Assembly: GCA_948467395.1 (NCBI GenBank)
Contig: CAOKDX010000008.1
Location: forward strand, 1 to 64,000
Origin: an uncultured Clostridia bacterium
Lineage (GTDB): Bacteria > Bacillota > Clostridia > Lachnospirales > Lachnospiraceae
DNA length: 64,000 nt
Reading direction: 5' to 3'
Below the pieces are notes generated by a model. That model was not told the origin of the DNA. It did no database searches and was given only the letters and a program-made list of their open reading frames with translations. Position 1 is the stretch's first letter. Each line of letters starts with the position of its first letter. Positions 17,067 to 26,495 of the stretch are shown here, one piece after another. The position numbers were made by a program, and so were the translations under genes.

Positions 17067-20000
17067 CTATTGTGTCTTTAATCTCAGCACCGATACGGAA
17101 TATTTCGGCACAGTATAGTTAAATTGTTTTTTAATGCCTTTTACATCCATGGTTTTCAGCGTGACCACTTCCTTCTGTCCCAGAATATTGTCCGCCGCCA
17201 GACTGTCCCCGGCTGCCAGATCCAGCTTGGCCGTGTCTCCAATGTAATCCGCCCCTTTGATATCAATGGCAAGGGTTTTGGCATAACCTGTCACATTCAC
17301 TATCTTAACTATGATATCCCCTGTCTTATCCGTACTTACCACCTGGTGGCATTCGGAATCCGAAGCATCGCCAACCGTGTGGTCGATATAGAGCGTATCG
17401 TTGATATAACACTTGATATGATCGCCGGTTACTACTACCTTAAGCCGGTAAACCGTTCCATTCTGTATCGCCGCTGGTCTTGCCGTCCCCGGGATCTGAT
17501 CCGACTTGATGCCGTCCTTTACCTGCTGCAGACAGGATACCGTATTATTCCATCCCCCAATATTCCAGAAATAATTATTACTGCTGTTTTTCACTGCGAT
17601 GGGAATCAGAAATCCCTCCGTACCCGCCGTCTTGACGGCATCCACCGTGAAGGTATAGTTCTTCCAGTTCGGATCGCCAAAATATACCGTGCTCCCTGTA
17701 GTGCCATACGCCGCCGTATTGGTGGATGTGCTGGACTGCACCAGTTTCCCGTTCTGCACTGACCAGTTTCCATCGGATGCCTTCTCCCAGTTCAGCCTGA
17801 GATTATCCTCACTGTCAAAGTTATCGTAGGCAAGCACAGCGCCGTTTTCATTGCTGGTGATCTTCACATTATCAAAGAATGCCGCTGTGTTCCACGTACC
17901 AACACCTATCCTGCCTTTTAATTCTCTTCTCTCATCCGATGTCCCGGCAAGGGAAGAGCGCAGCAGGGTGGTTCCCGCATTGTTTGCAAAGGCCTTCTGT
18001 ACATAATAGTTGACCGAGGCGGTGGAGGTGTGGTTATTAAACCAGATCAGATCCGGTGCCCAGTGCAGCGCCGTGAGATTTCCAAACAGCGGTGCATATG
18101 CCGCCATTCTCACAATATCCCCGTTTCGCTCCAGGCCGGTCATATAGGCCGCCTCCGACAGGGCAGAATTCCACGTATTGCTCCGGGAGGCATATTCGCC
18201 CAGAAATACCGGCAGCCCGCCGCCATATTTTGTTCCTGTCAGCTCTGTTCTGCTGTAATTCTTCTCATCATAATAATCCGTATGATTATAAAACCACGCC
18301 GGATCATTATAATAGTGATGATCCACTACCCCGGCAAAATCCTTTATTGTTTTGCCCGGATGTGAATTCAGCCAGTTCTGGGCTTCCTGATAGGATGCGA
18401 AATAATTTCCCCTGTTATAGTCATGTGCGTCTTCACCGGAACATACCCCCGAGGAGTACATCAGCTCAATATCACCATACATTTCCGGATTCTTCTTCTT
18501 TGCCTCGTGGAAAGCATCCACGAAGCCTTCATAATGTTCATAGAAATCTTTTCCCCACTGCTCGTTTCCGATGCCGATATATTTCAATTGAAATGGTTCC
18601 TTATGTCCCATCGCAATACGGACTGCTCCCCATTTCGTGCTCTCATCCCCGCGGCAGAACTCCACAAGATCCAGTGCGTCCTGAATATATCTCTGGTAAT
18701 CCTTCCCGGTGGTGATCTGCGGATTTCCCGGTATCATACAGCTGATTCCGCAGTTCACCACTGGCACTCCCACTGCCCCCATGTCCTCTGCCAGAAGAAA
18801 ATACTCATAAAAACCCAGACCATAAGTCATAAAGGAAGGATTCTGATCATCTGTGAGGCTCTCATTACTCCAGTGATTCCGACACTGTTTTCTTGCCGCC
18901 ACATCACCATAGGTCCCGTTAAACTTCAGGGGTTCCCCATTCTTATCTGCTCCCACTGAAGCCTTCCAGTCATAGGCGATATCCAGCGTCTTACCTTCTG
19001 TGACACATCCCCCAGGGAATCGCAGGAATGCTGGTTTCAGGTCTGCCAGCTTTTCAGCCAGATCCTTCCGCAGCCCGTTTTCCCTGTTCTCATATGTATC
19101 CTCAGGAAAGAGCGAAACCATATCCACAGCCGCTTTTCCTCTATCGATGGTCACCTGAAGTTTCACGCCGGTATAAGTTGTCTTCGATGGGGTCAGCTCC
19201 AGTTCATATTCCGCCCACTCCGAAGTAAGTGCCGGGATGTCCGCCGCCGCAAGAATGGTACTGCCCTCTGTGATAGCCGCATGTATTGGTCCGGTATACC
19301 CCTCCAGCCCCTTCGCCCATACAGAGAACTTGTATTTCGCATCCCTGTTCACCGACATACCGTCAAGAAAGCCCTTATTAGCAATTCCCGCCGGAGCATT
19401 GGATTTATTTTCCATAACCATATAATTGGGATTATTTGCATTCAGGCATCCGGAAGAGTCATTCTTTACCACAGCTGCCGACACTGTCCCTACATCATTC
19501 CATCCATGCTTCTCATTCCCTGCCGCCACCTCTGTGAACTCAAAGGAGCGGTTTTGCACCATCTCCGCATACAGACCTCCGTCTGCCGCAAAGTTAATAT
19601 CCTCGATAAAGACGCCAAAAAGCATATCACTGATCTCGTGAAGGCGTTCCTCCGCATCAATATCCAGCGTATGATTGGATCTCTCCCTGCTGTACTCCGC
19701 CGTCTCCCCTGGATTCCCATAGACCGTCGGCGCCGGCTGGGGCTCCTCCGGGGAAACAGGCATCTTAGTTGCGGACGGTGCCGATGCGGACGGAACGGCC
19801 GCCGGGGTTTTTACCGGCTCTGCAGACGACTGAACTCCGGTTCCGCCGGTTCCAGCCGCCTTTTTCTTTGTCACGGTAACCTTGACCGTTCTTATATAAG
19901 TCTTTTTCCGCGTCCGAATCTTCGCTGTCACGACAGCCTTGCCCTTTTTTATTGCTTTTATGGTCATGCTTTTTTTTGACTTTTTTGTCAGGCGGACAAT

Positions 20001-20225
20001 CTTCTTCCCCTTTTTATTTACTGACCATTTCACACTCTTTACTTTAACCTTTTTTACACTTTTTACTGTGATTTTCTTTCTGCTTCCAGCCTTTAACGAT
20101 ACCTTTGATCTGCTGAGTTTCGGCGCGGTCTTCTTTGCCGCCTGCACATCCGCAGCCGGCAGGGAACTGATCACCAAAGCCGAAATCAGGGCAGCTGCAA
20201 GCATTCTCCCCCGTTTCCTTTTCAT
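17067..20225 (-). CDS. Secreted multidomain alpha-L-arabinofuranosidase (GH51)
   Basis: The 1052-residue enzyme releases arabinose from plant polysaccharides outside the cell. It has a signal peptide ending near DVQA, a lysine-rich Ig-like (BIG2-like) domain to about residue 120, a Pro/Ala/Ser linker, then the GH51 core starting LHEISDMLFGVFIEDINFAA. Acid/base Glu555 lies in GIGNEQWG and nucleophile Glu677 in FLGEYAS. A CBM4/9-like sandwich is inserted early in the core, and a laminin-G/DUF1080-like sandwich of about 170 residues is inserted in the C-terminal beta domain. Most GH51 enzymes have about 500 residues and are intracellular, so this is a long surface form. ATG 20225 follows GGGGAGGA. 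A divergent AraC gene 188 bases away is the likely regulator. Confidence 0.9.
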   Translation of the reverse strand: MKRKRGRMLAAALISALVISSLPAADVQAAKKTAPKLSRSKVSLKAGSRKKITVKSVKKVKVKSVKWSVNKKGKKIVRLTKKSKKSMTIKAIKKGKAVVTAKIRTRKKTYIRTVKVTVTKKKAAGTGGTGVQSSAEPVKTPAAVPSASAPSATKMPVSPEEPQPAPTVYGNPGETAEYSRERSNHTLDIDAEERLHEISDMLFGVFIEDINFAADGGLYAEMVQNRSFEFTEVAAGNEKHGWNDVGTVSAAVVKNDSSGCLNANNPNYMVMENKSNAPAGIANKGFLDGMSVNRDAKYKFSVWAKGLEGYTGPIHAAITEGSTILAAADIPALTSEWAEYELELTPSKTTYTGVKLQVTIDRGKAAVDMVSLFPEDTYENRENGLRKDLAEKLADLKPAFLRFPGGCVTEGKTLDIAYDWKASVGADKNGEPLKFNGTYGDVAARKQCRNHWSNESLTDDQNPSFMTYGLGFYEYFLLAEDMGAVGVPVVNCGISCMIPGNPQITTGKDYQRYIQDALDLVEFCRGDESTKWGAVRIAMGHKEPFQLKYIGIGNEQWGKDFYEHYEGFVDAFHEAKKKNPEMYGDIELMYSSGVCSGEDAHDYNRGNYFASYQEAQNWLNSHPGKTIKDFAGVVDHHYYNDPAWFYNHTDYYDEKNYSRTELTGTKYGGGLPVFLGEYASRSNTWNSALSEAAYMTGLERNGDIVRMAAYAPLFGNLTALHWAPDLIWFNNHTSTASVNYYVQKAFANNAGTTLLRSSLAGTSDERRELKGRIGVGTWNTAAFFDNVKITSNENGAVLAYDNFDSEDNLRLNWEKASDGNWSVQNGKLVQSSTSTNTAAYGTTGSTVYFGDPNWKNYTFTVDAVKTAGTEGFLIPIAVKNSSNNYFWNIGGWNNTVSCLQQVKDGIKSDQIPGTARPAAIQNGTVYRLKVVVTGDHIKCYINDTLYIDHTVGDASDSECHQVVSTDKTGDIIVKIVNVTGYAKTLAIDIKGADYIGDTAKLDLAAGDSLAADNILGQKEVVTLKTMDVKGIKKQFNYTVPKYSVSVLRLKTQ

Positions 20226-20413
20226 ATTCCAATCCTCCCCATGGATTTTATATTGCAAAATCATTATTTTTTGTTACAATGTAAACAGGCGCCTTACTGT
20301 AGCATCAGCATAACGCATAAACAGTATATCGTCTATGATGTTTGTAGTTGTAAATTTGATTTATTCTGCAATGAATGGCACATTTATTTTGGCCTGAGAG
20401 AGGAGTGTTTGAC
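20226..20413. promoter_or_regulatory. Shared control region between GH51 and AraC-type genes
   Basis: This 188-base divergent spacer is AT-rich. It includes the imperfect inverted repeat TGTTACAATGTAAACA at about 20271-20286 close to the GH51 side. A clear sigma-70 promoter pair could not be fixed on either strand, as expected for an activator-dependent promoter. Binding by the adjacent AraC protein is inference. Confidence 0.4.
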
Positions 20414-21202
20414 TTGATCAATATTGTTGATCTTGGATACCAGTACGTCAACGTTGGGGAATTTGATATCCAGCGTCCGCAGGGCACCGGGGATTATCTG
20501 TTCCTCTACTTCCGCTGCCCCACCGAAGTCTGGATCGATGGCGATTACCAGCTTGTGCCTGAAGATACTTATTTTCTGTACCAGAAGGGAGCTCCACAGT
20601 ATTACCGCCATAGAGAGGGCAATTTTATCAATGACTGGATCCATTTCGACATCGATCCCTACAATGGCTTTTTCGAAAAACTGGATATTCCTTTCCAGAC
20701 CCCCATGAAGCTTACTTACAATAAAGAAATCTGTGACATGATCGGCGATCTGCAGATTGAACATTTTAGTTTCGGGAAACAACACAGCCAGATTATGTCC
20801 CAGAAGGCCAGCGCCCTCTTTCACAAGTTCAGCGATCTGTACCATTTCGCCCAGACAACGAATTCCAGGGTCATCGATTACCGGCGTGAATTCATCGAAT
20901 TGAGAAGGGATCTGCAGAATTATGAATACCGCCCCGCCAATGCGGAGGAGGTGGCAGAGCATTTGAATATCAGCGTCTCTTATCTGCAGCATCTTTACAA
21001 AGAATTTTTTGATGTATCCATCCATCAGGACATAATAAAGGCGCGGATCAACCACGCCTCTCATCTGCTGAATGGAACAAAATATTCTATTTCTGAAATC
21101 GCATCCCTGTGCGGCTATGACAATCTGGAACATTTTTCCCGCCAGTTTAAGAAACTGAAAGGGTGTTCTCCCCGCAGCTACCGAAATCAGTTAAAGCCGT
21201 AG
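20414..21202 (+). CDS. AraC-family transcriptional regulator
   Basis: This protein of about 262 residues has an N-terminal cupin-like sugar-sensing domain (FDIQRPQGTGDYLFLYF, then VPEDTYFLYQKGAPQYY) and a C-terminal pair of helix-turn-helices (AEEVAEHLNISVSYLQHLYKEF and ISEIASLCGYDNLEHFSRQF, ending GCSPRSYRN). I prefer the TTG start at 20414, as it follows GAGAGGAG at a normal distance; the ATGs at 20371 and 20375 lack a ribosome site. The adjacent divergent GH51 gene is its likely target, with arabinose or an arabino-oligosaccharide as the likely inducer. Its end overlaps the convergent glycosyltransferase end by 16 bases. Confidence 0.87.
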   Translation: MINIVDLGYQYVNVGEFDIQRPQGTGDYLFLYFRCPTEVWIDGDYQLVPEDTYFLYQKGAPQYYRHREGNFINDWIHFDIDPYNGFFEKLDIPFQTPMKLTYNKEICDMIGDLQIEHFSFGKQHSQIMSQKASALFHKFSDLYHFAQTTNSRVIDYRREFIELRRDLQNYEYRPANAEEVAEHLNISVSYLQHLYKEFFDVSIHQDIIKARINHASHLLNGTKYSISEIASLCGYDNLEHFSRQFKKLKGCSPRSYRNQLKP

Positions 21203-22203
21203 ATTTTCTGAGACAGGGAATATCCCCAGACCACAATCTTCTGTCCTGCCCGGTTCCGGATCTGCATCGGTTTACTCAGGGCCATTTTATTCACCATGCG
21301 GTACATAATCCGGTTGTGCTGTTTGAGGTAATCCCACAATTCCGCCCGCTTGGCAAGACTCTCCTCCGTGCCCTCCTTGATCAGAAACACAGAGCTGATG
21401 GTCATCATCATGGTAAGGTATTTCACCATATAGTCCCGCAGTTTCTTATTCTTGATTTTCTCCAGATCATAGGCATCAATCATCAGTTTATTCACCTTAA
21501 TCTGCTGGTCAATCCGGCTGATCATAACTTTCTCGTTGACAGACTGGTCTTCCCGCCCGATGAAATAACGATAGAGATCAACATTGAGGTAATACATGGT
21601 TTTCACACTGGGCAGCGGGTTATATACAAAAATATTATCTACATAGAATGTGTGCTCCGGCAGTTCCAGGCCGCAGTCCCTCAGCAGCTTGGTCCGGTAG
21701 ATTACAGAATGCATCAGGATATTCTGGCTGATCTTAAACCGCTTCACATCGCTCCAGCCAAATACCTTCCTCTCCGGGAAAACCCCGTCATAGCGGATGG
21801 CCTTATGTTTATGCAGACTGGGCTTCTCGTACACATAATTGGCCAGAAGCATGTCCACACCGTGCCCCTCCTGCACAAATTCATGCAGCACGTCCAGCAC
21901 CTTGAGAAATGCCTCCCGGTCCAGCCAGTCGTCGCTGTCCAGCACTTTAAAGTACACGCCCCGCGCACCGGCAAGTCCTGCGTTCACGGCGCTGCCATGT
22001 CCCCCGTTTTCCTTGTGAATCACACGGATCACCGATGGGTGTTCCGCCGCCATCCGGTCCGCTATGTCCGCTGTCCGGTCCGTGGAACCATCATCCACCA
22101 GTAGTATTTCCACATCCTCGCCGCCCACAAGAGCGGTCTCTACTGCATGCTCCATATAATCCTGTGAATTGTAACAGGGAATCGCTACTGTCAAAAGTTT
22201 CAT
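21187..22203 (-). CDS. Family 2 glycosyltransferase next to UDP-galactopyranose mutase
   Basis: A 338-residue GT-A enzyme with LTVAIPCYNSQDYMEHAVET at the start, LLVDDGSTDRT for nucleotide binding and VLDSDDWLDR for the metal. It shares the KENGGHGSAVNAG stretch with the gene at 10785, so the two are probably paralogs. ATG 22203 follows GGAGGT; the frame extends only four codons upstream. It lies 18 bases after the mutase gene in the same operon, which suggests that it transfers galactofuranose or builds the acceptor for it; this is inference. Confidence 0.85.
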   Translation of the reverse strand: MKLLTVAIPCYNSQDYMEHAVETALVGGEDVEILLVDDGSTDRTADIADRMAAEHPSVIRVIHKENGGHGSAVNAGLAGARGVYFKVLDSDDWLDREAFLKVLDVLHEFVQEGHGVDMLLANYVYEKPSLHKHKAIRYDGVFPERKVFGWSDVKRFKISQNILMHSVIYRTKLLRDCGLELPEHTFYVDNIFVYNPLPSVKTMYYLNVDLYRYFIGREDQSVNEKVMISRIDQQIKVNKLMIDAYDLEKIKNKKLRDYMVKYLTMMMTISSVFLIKEGTEESLAKRAELWDYLKQHNRIMYRMVNKMALSKPMQIRNRAGQKIVVWGYSLSQKIYGFN

Positions 22204-22221
22204 AGTTACCTCCAATTTACT

Positions 22222-23370
22222 TTACATCTGCTCTGCCACTGTCAGCGCACGGTCGACAATGGCGTCAATATTATAATACTTATATTCCGCCAGCCTGCCC
22301 AAAAGAGTAAAGTGCGGAATCTTCTCTACCAGACTCCGGTATCTCTCAAATAGGGCGTCGTTCTCACTGTTGTTAATGGCATAATACGGAATCTCACCTT
22401 CTGCACCGCTGTAGGGCATCGGATATTCCTTCACTATAGTAGTATTTGGCGCATCCAGCTGGCCGGCCAGATATTTAAACTCTGTTATCCTTGTAAAGTC
22501 CTCCGTCACGGTGTAATTAACCACCCCATGACTCTGAAAAAACTTTCTGTCATAATGCTCAAAGTCGAACCGGAGCGAGCGGTAGGGAAGACGGCCGAAC
22601 CGGCAGTCAAAAAGCTCATCCAGTGCCCCGGTGAAAATAATGTTCCCATGAAATGGACTTCCTTCAAAGAGCACCGGCTCTGCCGCCTCCGGATCGATGG
22701 TCAGGACACTTTTGGCCTCACAGCCAAGACGGAGCTCAATTCCACTGTAATCCAGCATCTTTTCAAAAACCGGAGTATAACCATGCAGTGGAGTCCCCTG
22801 ATACTTATCCTGAAAATACCGGTTGTCCCGGGACAGCAGCACCGGAACCCGGCCGGATACCGCCGGATCGATCTCCCTCGGCGATTTTCCCCACTGCTTC
22901 ATGGTATATTTGAGAAATACATTTTCATATACATATTGGGCAATCTCCTGTAGTTCCTTATCCTCATGGTTCATAAGTTCCAGGATGGGCACTCTCGCCC
23001 CTTCCCCAAAATTGTCGATAAGCAGTTTCTCGAGATGAGGAGCCCGGTCCCCGTATACTTCCTCCAAAGTATTCAGATTAAAAGGGATTGGCAACTCCTT
23101 TCCATATATATTCCCCACAACCTCATGCCGGTATTCATACCACTCCGTAAATCGGGAAAGATACTTATACACGCGCTCTATATTAGTATGGAAGATATGT
23201 GGTCCGTACTGATGGATCAGGATCCCGTGCTCATCCAGCCGGTCATAACAGTTGCCGCCGATATGCTCCCTGGCGTCCAGTACAAGTACCCTCTGCCCTT
23301 TCTCCTCCGCCAGCTGCCTCGCCACAACAGCTCCTGCAAAACCGCTTCCTATCACAATACTATCGTACAT
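22222..23370 (-). CDS. glf: UDP-galactopyranose mutase
   Basis: This 382-residue flavoenzyme interconverts UDP-galactopyranose and UDP-galactofuranose in the cytosol. It opens with the FAD-binding IVIGSGFAGAVVARQLAEE and includes the family hallmarks GGNCYD, YGPHIFHT, NYTVTEDFTRITEFK and the late GRLAEYKYYNIDA, where two arginines/tyrosines grip the substrate. ATG 23370 follows GAGGT; the open frame reaches 23406 without a ribosome site. It supplies the donor for the adjacent glycosyltransferase and for the GlfT2-like enzyme at 7432, about 13 kb away. Confidence 0.95.
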   Translation of the reverse strand: MYDSIVIGSGFAGAVVARQLAEEKGQRVLVLDAREHIGGNCYDRLDEHGILIHQYGPHIFHTNIERVYKYLSRFTEWYEYRHEVVGNIYGKELPIPFNLNTLEEVYGDRAPHLEKLLIDNFGEGARVPILELMNHEDKELQEIAQYVYENVFLKYTMKQWGKSPREIDPAVSGRVPVLLSRDNRYFQDKYQGTPLHGYTPVFEKMLDYSGIELRLGCEAKSVLTIDPEAAEPVLFEGSPFHGNIIFTGALDELFDCRFGRLPYRSLRFDFEHYDRKFFQSHGVVNYTVTEDFTRITEFKYLAGQLDAPNTTIVKEYPMPYSGAEGEIPYYAINNSENDALFERYRSLVEKIPHFTLLGRLAEYKYYNIDAIVDRALTVAEQM

Positions 23371-23421
23371 ATTTACCTCATTTCTGCGCATACCCTCTGC
23401 GCACATTCTATTGTAACAAAT

Positions 23422-24738
23422 TTAACGGATAATATCTACTACTAATTTCAGCGGCTCCGGTCTCAGATCCGAAACCGTATAGCTGTTCTGCATGCATTGC
23501 TCCGCCCGTTCAAGCTTCTCCTCACTGGAAGAATAAAGCACTGCCATTACATCGCCGCACCTCACCCGGTCCCCGATCTTTTTCTTCATAATGATTCCCG
23601 CACTATAATCAATCACGCTCTCCTTCGTCTCGCGGCCGGCGCCAAGTATCCCCGCTGCAATGCCAATCCTCTCTGTGTCCATTCTACTGATGTATCCCTC
23701 TTCCCTGACAGTGAGTTCCCTCTTGCAGGCTGCCCGCTGGAACATATCCGGGTCTTCAATATAAGCCGAATCTCCCCCCTGCCCTTCCACCATCTCCACA
23801 AACTTCCTGTATGCGGCGCCGCTGTCCAGCGTCTCTTCCGCCAGCTTTCTTCCCTCTTCATAGGAGATCCCTTCTTTTCCAAGAGATAGCATCATGCCCG
23901 CCAGTGCCAGACATACCTCCCTCAGATCCTCCGGCCCACCTGCCCTCAGTGTCTCGATGGCCTCGATTACCTCAAGAGTATTCCCCACCGCATTCCCGAG
24001 AGGCTCCTCCATGCTGGTAAGCATCGCTGCCGTCTCCCTGCCCGCTCCCTTCCCAATAGCCACCATCCGGCGCGCCAATTCTCTGGACTGCTCCAAGTCT
24101 TTAATAAACGCCCCGCTCCCAGTCGTGACATCCAGGAGGATTTTGTCACTTCCTGCCGCCAGCTTCTTGCTCATAATAGAAGAGGCGATGAGCGGAATGC
24201 TCTCCACCGTACCAGTAACATCCCGCAGCGCATAGAGCTTCTTATCCGCCGGCGCAAGATTCCGTGTCTGCCCAATGACACTGATGCCTGCGGATCTCAC
24301 TGCCCTGAAAAACTCTTCCTCCGTCAGATCAATACGAAAGCCGGGAATGGACTCCAGCTTGTCCAGCGTCCCCCCGGTGAATCCAAGCCCCCTGCCGCTC
24401 ATCTTTGCTACCGGCACGCCGCAGGCCGCCACCAGCGGTCCCACAATAAGGGTTGTCTTGTCCCCCACTCCCCCTGTGGAATGCTTATCCACCTTGATCC
24501 CCGGTATCCCGGACAGATCTGCCGTGTCCCCGGAATCCCTCATGGCAAGTGTCAGCGCCGTCAGCTCTTCGTCATCCATTCCCTGAAAGCAGATTGCCAT
24601 CAGCATCGCCGACATCTGGTAATCCGGAATTTCCCCCGCCGCATACCGGCTCACCATATTACGGATCTCCTGCCGTTCCAGCGGCTTCCCTTCCTTTTTC
24701 TTGTGAATCAGATCCACAAATCTTCCGGTCTGCATCAT
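23422..24738 (-). CDS. pdp: Pyrimidine-nucleoside phosphorylase
   Basis: This 438-residue enzyme cleaves uridine, thymidine or deoxyuridine with phosphate to free base and (deoxy)ribose-1-phosphate. It carries the family signature SGRGLGFTGGTLDKLESIPG, the phosphate loop KHSTGGVGDKTTL and the C-terminal barrel-sandwich (GDRVRCGDVMAVL). Length fits the Firmicutes Pdp/DeoA group; which of the two cannot be settled here. Three ATGs stand in a row (24741, 24738, 24735); I chose the middle one, six bases from AGGAGG. It has its own promoter at 24780-24808 and lies 51 bases upstream of glf, so read-through into glf is possible. Confidence 0.92.
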   Translation of the reverse strand: MMQTGRFVDLIHKKKEGKPLERQEIRNMVSRYAAGEIPDYQMSAMLMAICFQGMDDEELTALTLAMRDSGDTADLSGIPGIKVDKHSTGGVGDKTTLIVGPLVAACGVPVAKMSGRGLGFTGGTLDKLESIPGFRIDLTEEEFFRAVRSAGISVIGQTRNLAPADKKLYALRDVTGTVESIPLIASSIMSKKLAAGSDKILLDVTTGSGAFIKDLEQSRELARRMVAIGKGAGRETAAMLTSMEEPLGNAVGNTLEVIEAIETLRAGGPEDLREVCLALAGMMLSLGKEGISYEEGRKLAEETLDSGAAYRKFVEMVEGQGGDSAYIEDPDMFQRAACKRELTVREEGYISRMDTERIGIAAGILGAGRETKESVIDYSAGIIMKKKIGDRVRCGDVMAVLYSSSEEKLERAEQCMQNSYTVSDLRPEPLKLVVDIIR

Positions 24739-24779
24739 CATACTCCTCCTTCCGTCTAATCCTTTGTCTGTATGGTATA

Positions 24780-24808
24780 AATATAGCATATCTGCCTCAT
24801 ATAGGCAA
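24780..24808 (-). promoter_or_regulatory. Promoter of the nucleoside phosphorylase gene with an overlapping inverted repeat
   Basis: TTGCCT (24803-24808) and TATATT (24780-24785) are 17 bases apart on the - strand. The perfect inverted repeat TGCCT-N5-AGGCA (24793-24807) covers the -35 box and could be an operator. No regulator gene is adjacent. Confidence 0.6.
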
Positions 24809-24858
24809 TTGTTCAAGATCAAGACAATAGCATAAATATTTGCATAAATACGGCAGCC

Positions 24859-24887
24859 TTGCCACCACTGCCAAAATATGCTATACT
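24859..24887 (+). promoter_or_regulatory. putP promoter
   Basis: TTGCCA (24859-24864) and TATACT (24882-24887) are 17 bases apart. The leader to the start at 24930 is about 35 bases, with AAAGGGG as ribosome site. Confidence 0.65.
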
Positions 24888-24929
24888 TTACACTTTAAAA
24901 GAATACATAAAAAAGAAAGGGGACTTATT

Positions 24930-26462
24930 ATGTCTGGAAGTACAATTGCCATTCTGGTTGCATTTATCTGCTATTTATGCCTGATGATTGCAATCGGTAT
25001 TTTGTCCATGAAAAAAACAAAGAGCACGGAGGATTATTTCCTCGGAGGACGCGGGCTCAACAGCTGGGTAGCCGCCCTGTCCGCTCAGGCATCCGATATG
25101 AGCGGATGGCTCCTGATGGGACTTCCGGGTTCCATCTACGCCGCCGGTACGGGTAAGGCCTGGATCGCCATCGGGCTTTTTATCGGCACCGTTCTAAACT
25201 GGCTTCTGATATCCAAACGGCTCCGCCGCTATACGATCGTCGCTAACAACTCCCTGACCCTGCCGGAATTTTTCCAAAACCGGTTCCGTGACAGAAAAAA
25301 AATACTTCTCGGTATCTCTTCTGCCGTTATCGTTATATTCTTCCTGGTATATACGGCGTCTGCCCTGGCTTCCGGAGGAAAATTGTTCCACACCGTATTC
25401 GGTGTCGACTACCACATCGCACTCCTGATCGGCGCCGCTGTCATTCTTGTATACACTTTCCTGGGCGGTTTCCTCGCCGTGTGCACTACGGACTTCATCC
25501 AGGGAACCCTGATGCTCATCGGCCTGCTGGTGGTTCCTATCATCGCCTATGCCCTTGTGGGAAATGATTTCTCCGGCGCGCTTTTGGCCAACGGCGTTGC
25601 GCCGGGCAGCGATTACATGAGCCTGTTCTATGTCAATGGAGAACCTTATACCTTTACCCAGATCATCTCCGATCTGGCATGGGGACTGGGTTACTGCGGT
25701 ATGCCGCATATCCTTGTGCGTTTCATGGCCGTAAAGAGCGAGAAGGAATTAAAGAAATCCAGCGCCATCGCGATTATCTGGGTAGCCATTTCCCTGTTTG
25801 CCGCCTGCGCCATCGGTGTCATCGGACGGGCATACCTGAGTACCGTATTAGCAGATTCCGCCACGGAGACGGTATTTATCTCTATGATCCAGAAAATCTT
25901 CTCCAACGGCTTTGTCATGATATTTATCGGCGGTATTTTCCTCTGCGGGATTCTGGCAGCCATTATGTCCACTGCCGATTCCCAGCTCCTTGTCTGCGCC
26001 TCTTCTGTCTCCAAGGATATATATAAAAATATCTTAAAGCCGGACGCTGACGATAAAAAAGTGCTTAATATCAGCCGCATCACGGTAATTGTCGTGGCAG
26101 TCCTGGCCTTCCTTATCGCATGGAATCCGGACAGCAGCATTATGGATCTGGTATCCGACGCCTGGGCCGGGCTGGGCTCCGCCTTTGGTCCCCTTGTGGT
26201 ATGTTCCCTCTTTTGGAAACGCACCAACCTTCCCGGGGCGGTCTCCGGCATCGTATCAGGCGGTCTCTTTGTTATCATCTGGGATTACCTTCCCATCGCC
26301 GGAGGACAGACTCCCTATGCCGCCACTGGTATCTACTCCCTGCTCCTCGGTTTCTTCGTCAGCCTGCTCTGCATTATTGTTGTGAGCCTTACCACAAAGG
26401 CACCAGAACAGGAAATCCTGACAGAGTTTGAACTGGTAAACAATTACACAGAAAAGGAGTAA
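24930..26462 (+). CDS. putP: Sodium/proline symporter
   Basis: The 510-residue carrier has about 13 transmembrane helices and belongs to the sodium:solute symporter family. PutP-like marks include EDYFLGGRGLNSWVAALSAQ near the start, ASDMSGWLLMGLPG for sodium and substrate binding, and AWGLGYCGMPHILVRFMAVK. Proline is the likely substrate by family resemblance; pantothenate or another small solute is less likely. ATG 24930 follows AAAGGGG; the longer frame from 24840 would cover the promoter. The gene is monocistronic and ends in a strong terminator. Confidence 0.88.
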   Translation: MSGSTIAILVAFICYLCLMIAIGILSMKKTKSTEDYFLGGRGLNSWVAALSAQASDMSGWLLMGLPGSIYAAGTGKAWIAIGLFIGTVLNWLLISKRLRRYTIVANNSLTLPEFFQNRFRDRKKILLGISSAVIVIFFLVYTASALASGGKLFHTVFGVDYHIALLIGAAVILVYTFLGGFLAVCTTDFIQGTLMLIGLLVVPIIAYALVGNDFSGALLANGVAPGSDYMSLFYVNGEPYTFTQIISDLAWGLGYCGMPHILVRFMAVKSEKELKKSSAIAIIWVAISLFAACAIGVIGRAYLSTVLADSATETVFISMIQKIFSNGFVMIFIGGIFLCGILAAIMSTADSQLLVCASSVSKDIYKNILKPDADDKKVLNISRITVIVVAVLAFLIAWNPDSSIMDLVSDAWAGLGSAFGPLVVCSLFWKRTNLPGAVSGIVSGGLFVIIWDYLPIAGGQTPYAATGIYSLLLGFFVSLLCIIVVSLTTKAPEQEILTEFELVNNYTEKE

Positions 26463-26495
26463 TGGTAATTGCGCCATTGCACGAAAAAGATCTCC

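Noticed and set aside
17124-17762. Open frame of 212 codons on the + strand inside the arabinofuranosidase gene
   Set aside because: It has no ribosome site and no recognisable domain, and it lies opposite a well-supported GH51 coding region. Long antisense frames are expected here.
21163-22104. Open frame of 313 codons on the + strand opposite the GT2 gene
   Set aside because: The - strand has full glycosyltransferase motifs and a ribosome site; the + strand frame is histidine-rich shadow sequence.
23385-23403. TGCGCA pair before glf as an operator
   Set aside because: TGCGCA is itself a palindrome, so a second copy gives direct and inverted symmetry by chance; no other support.
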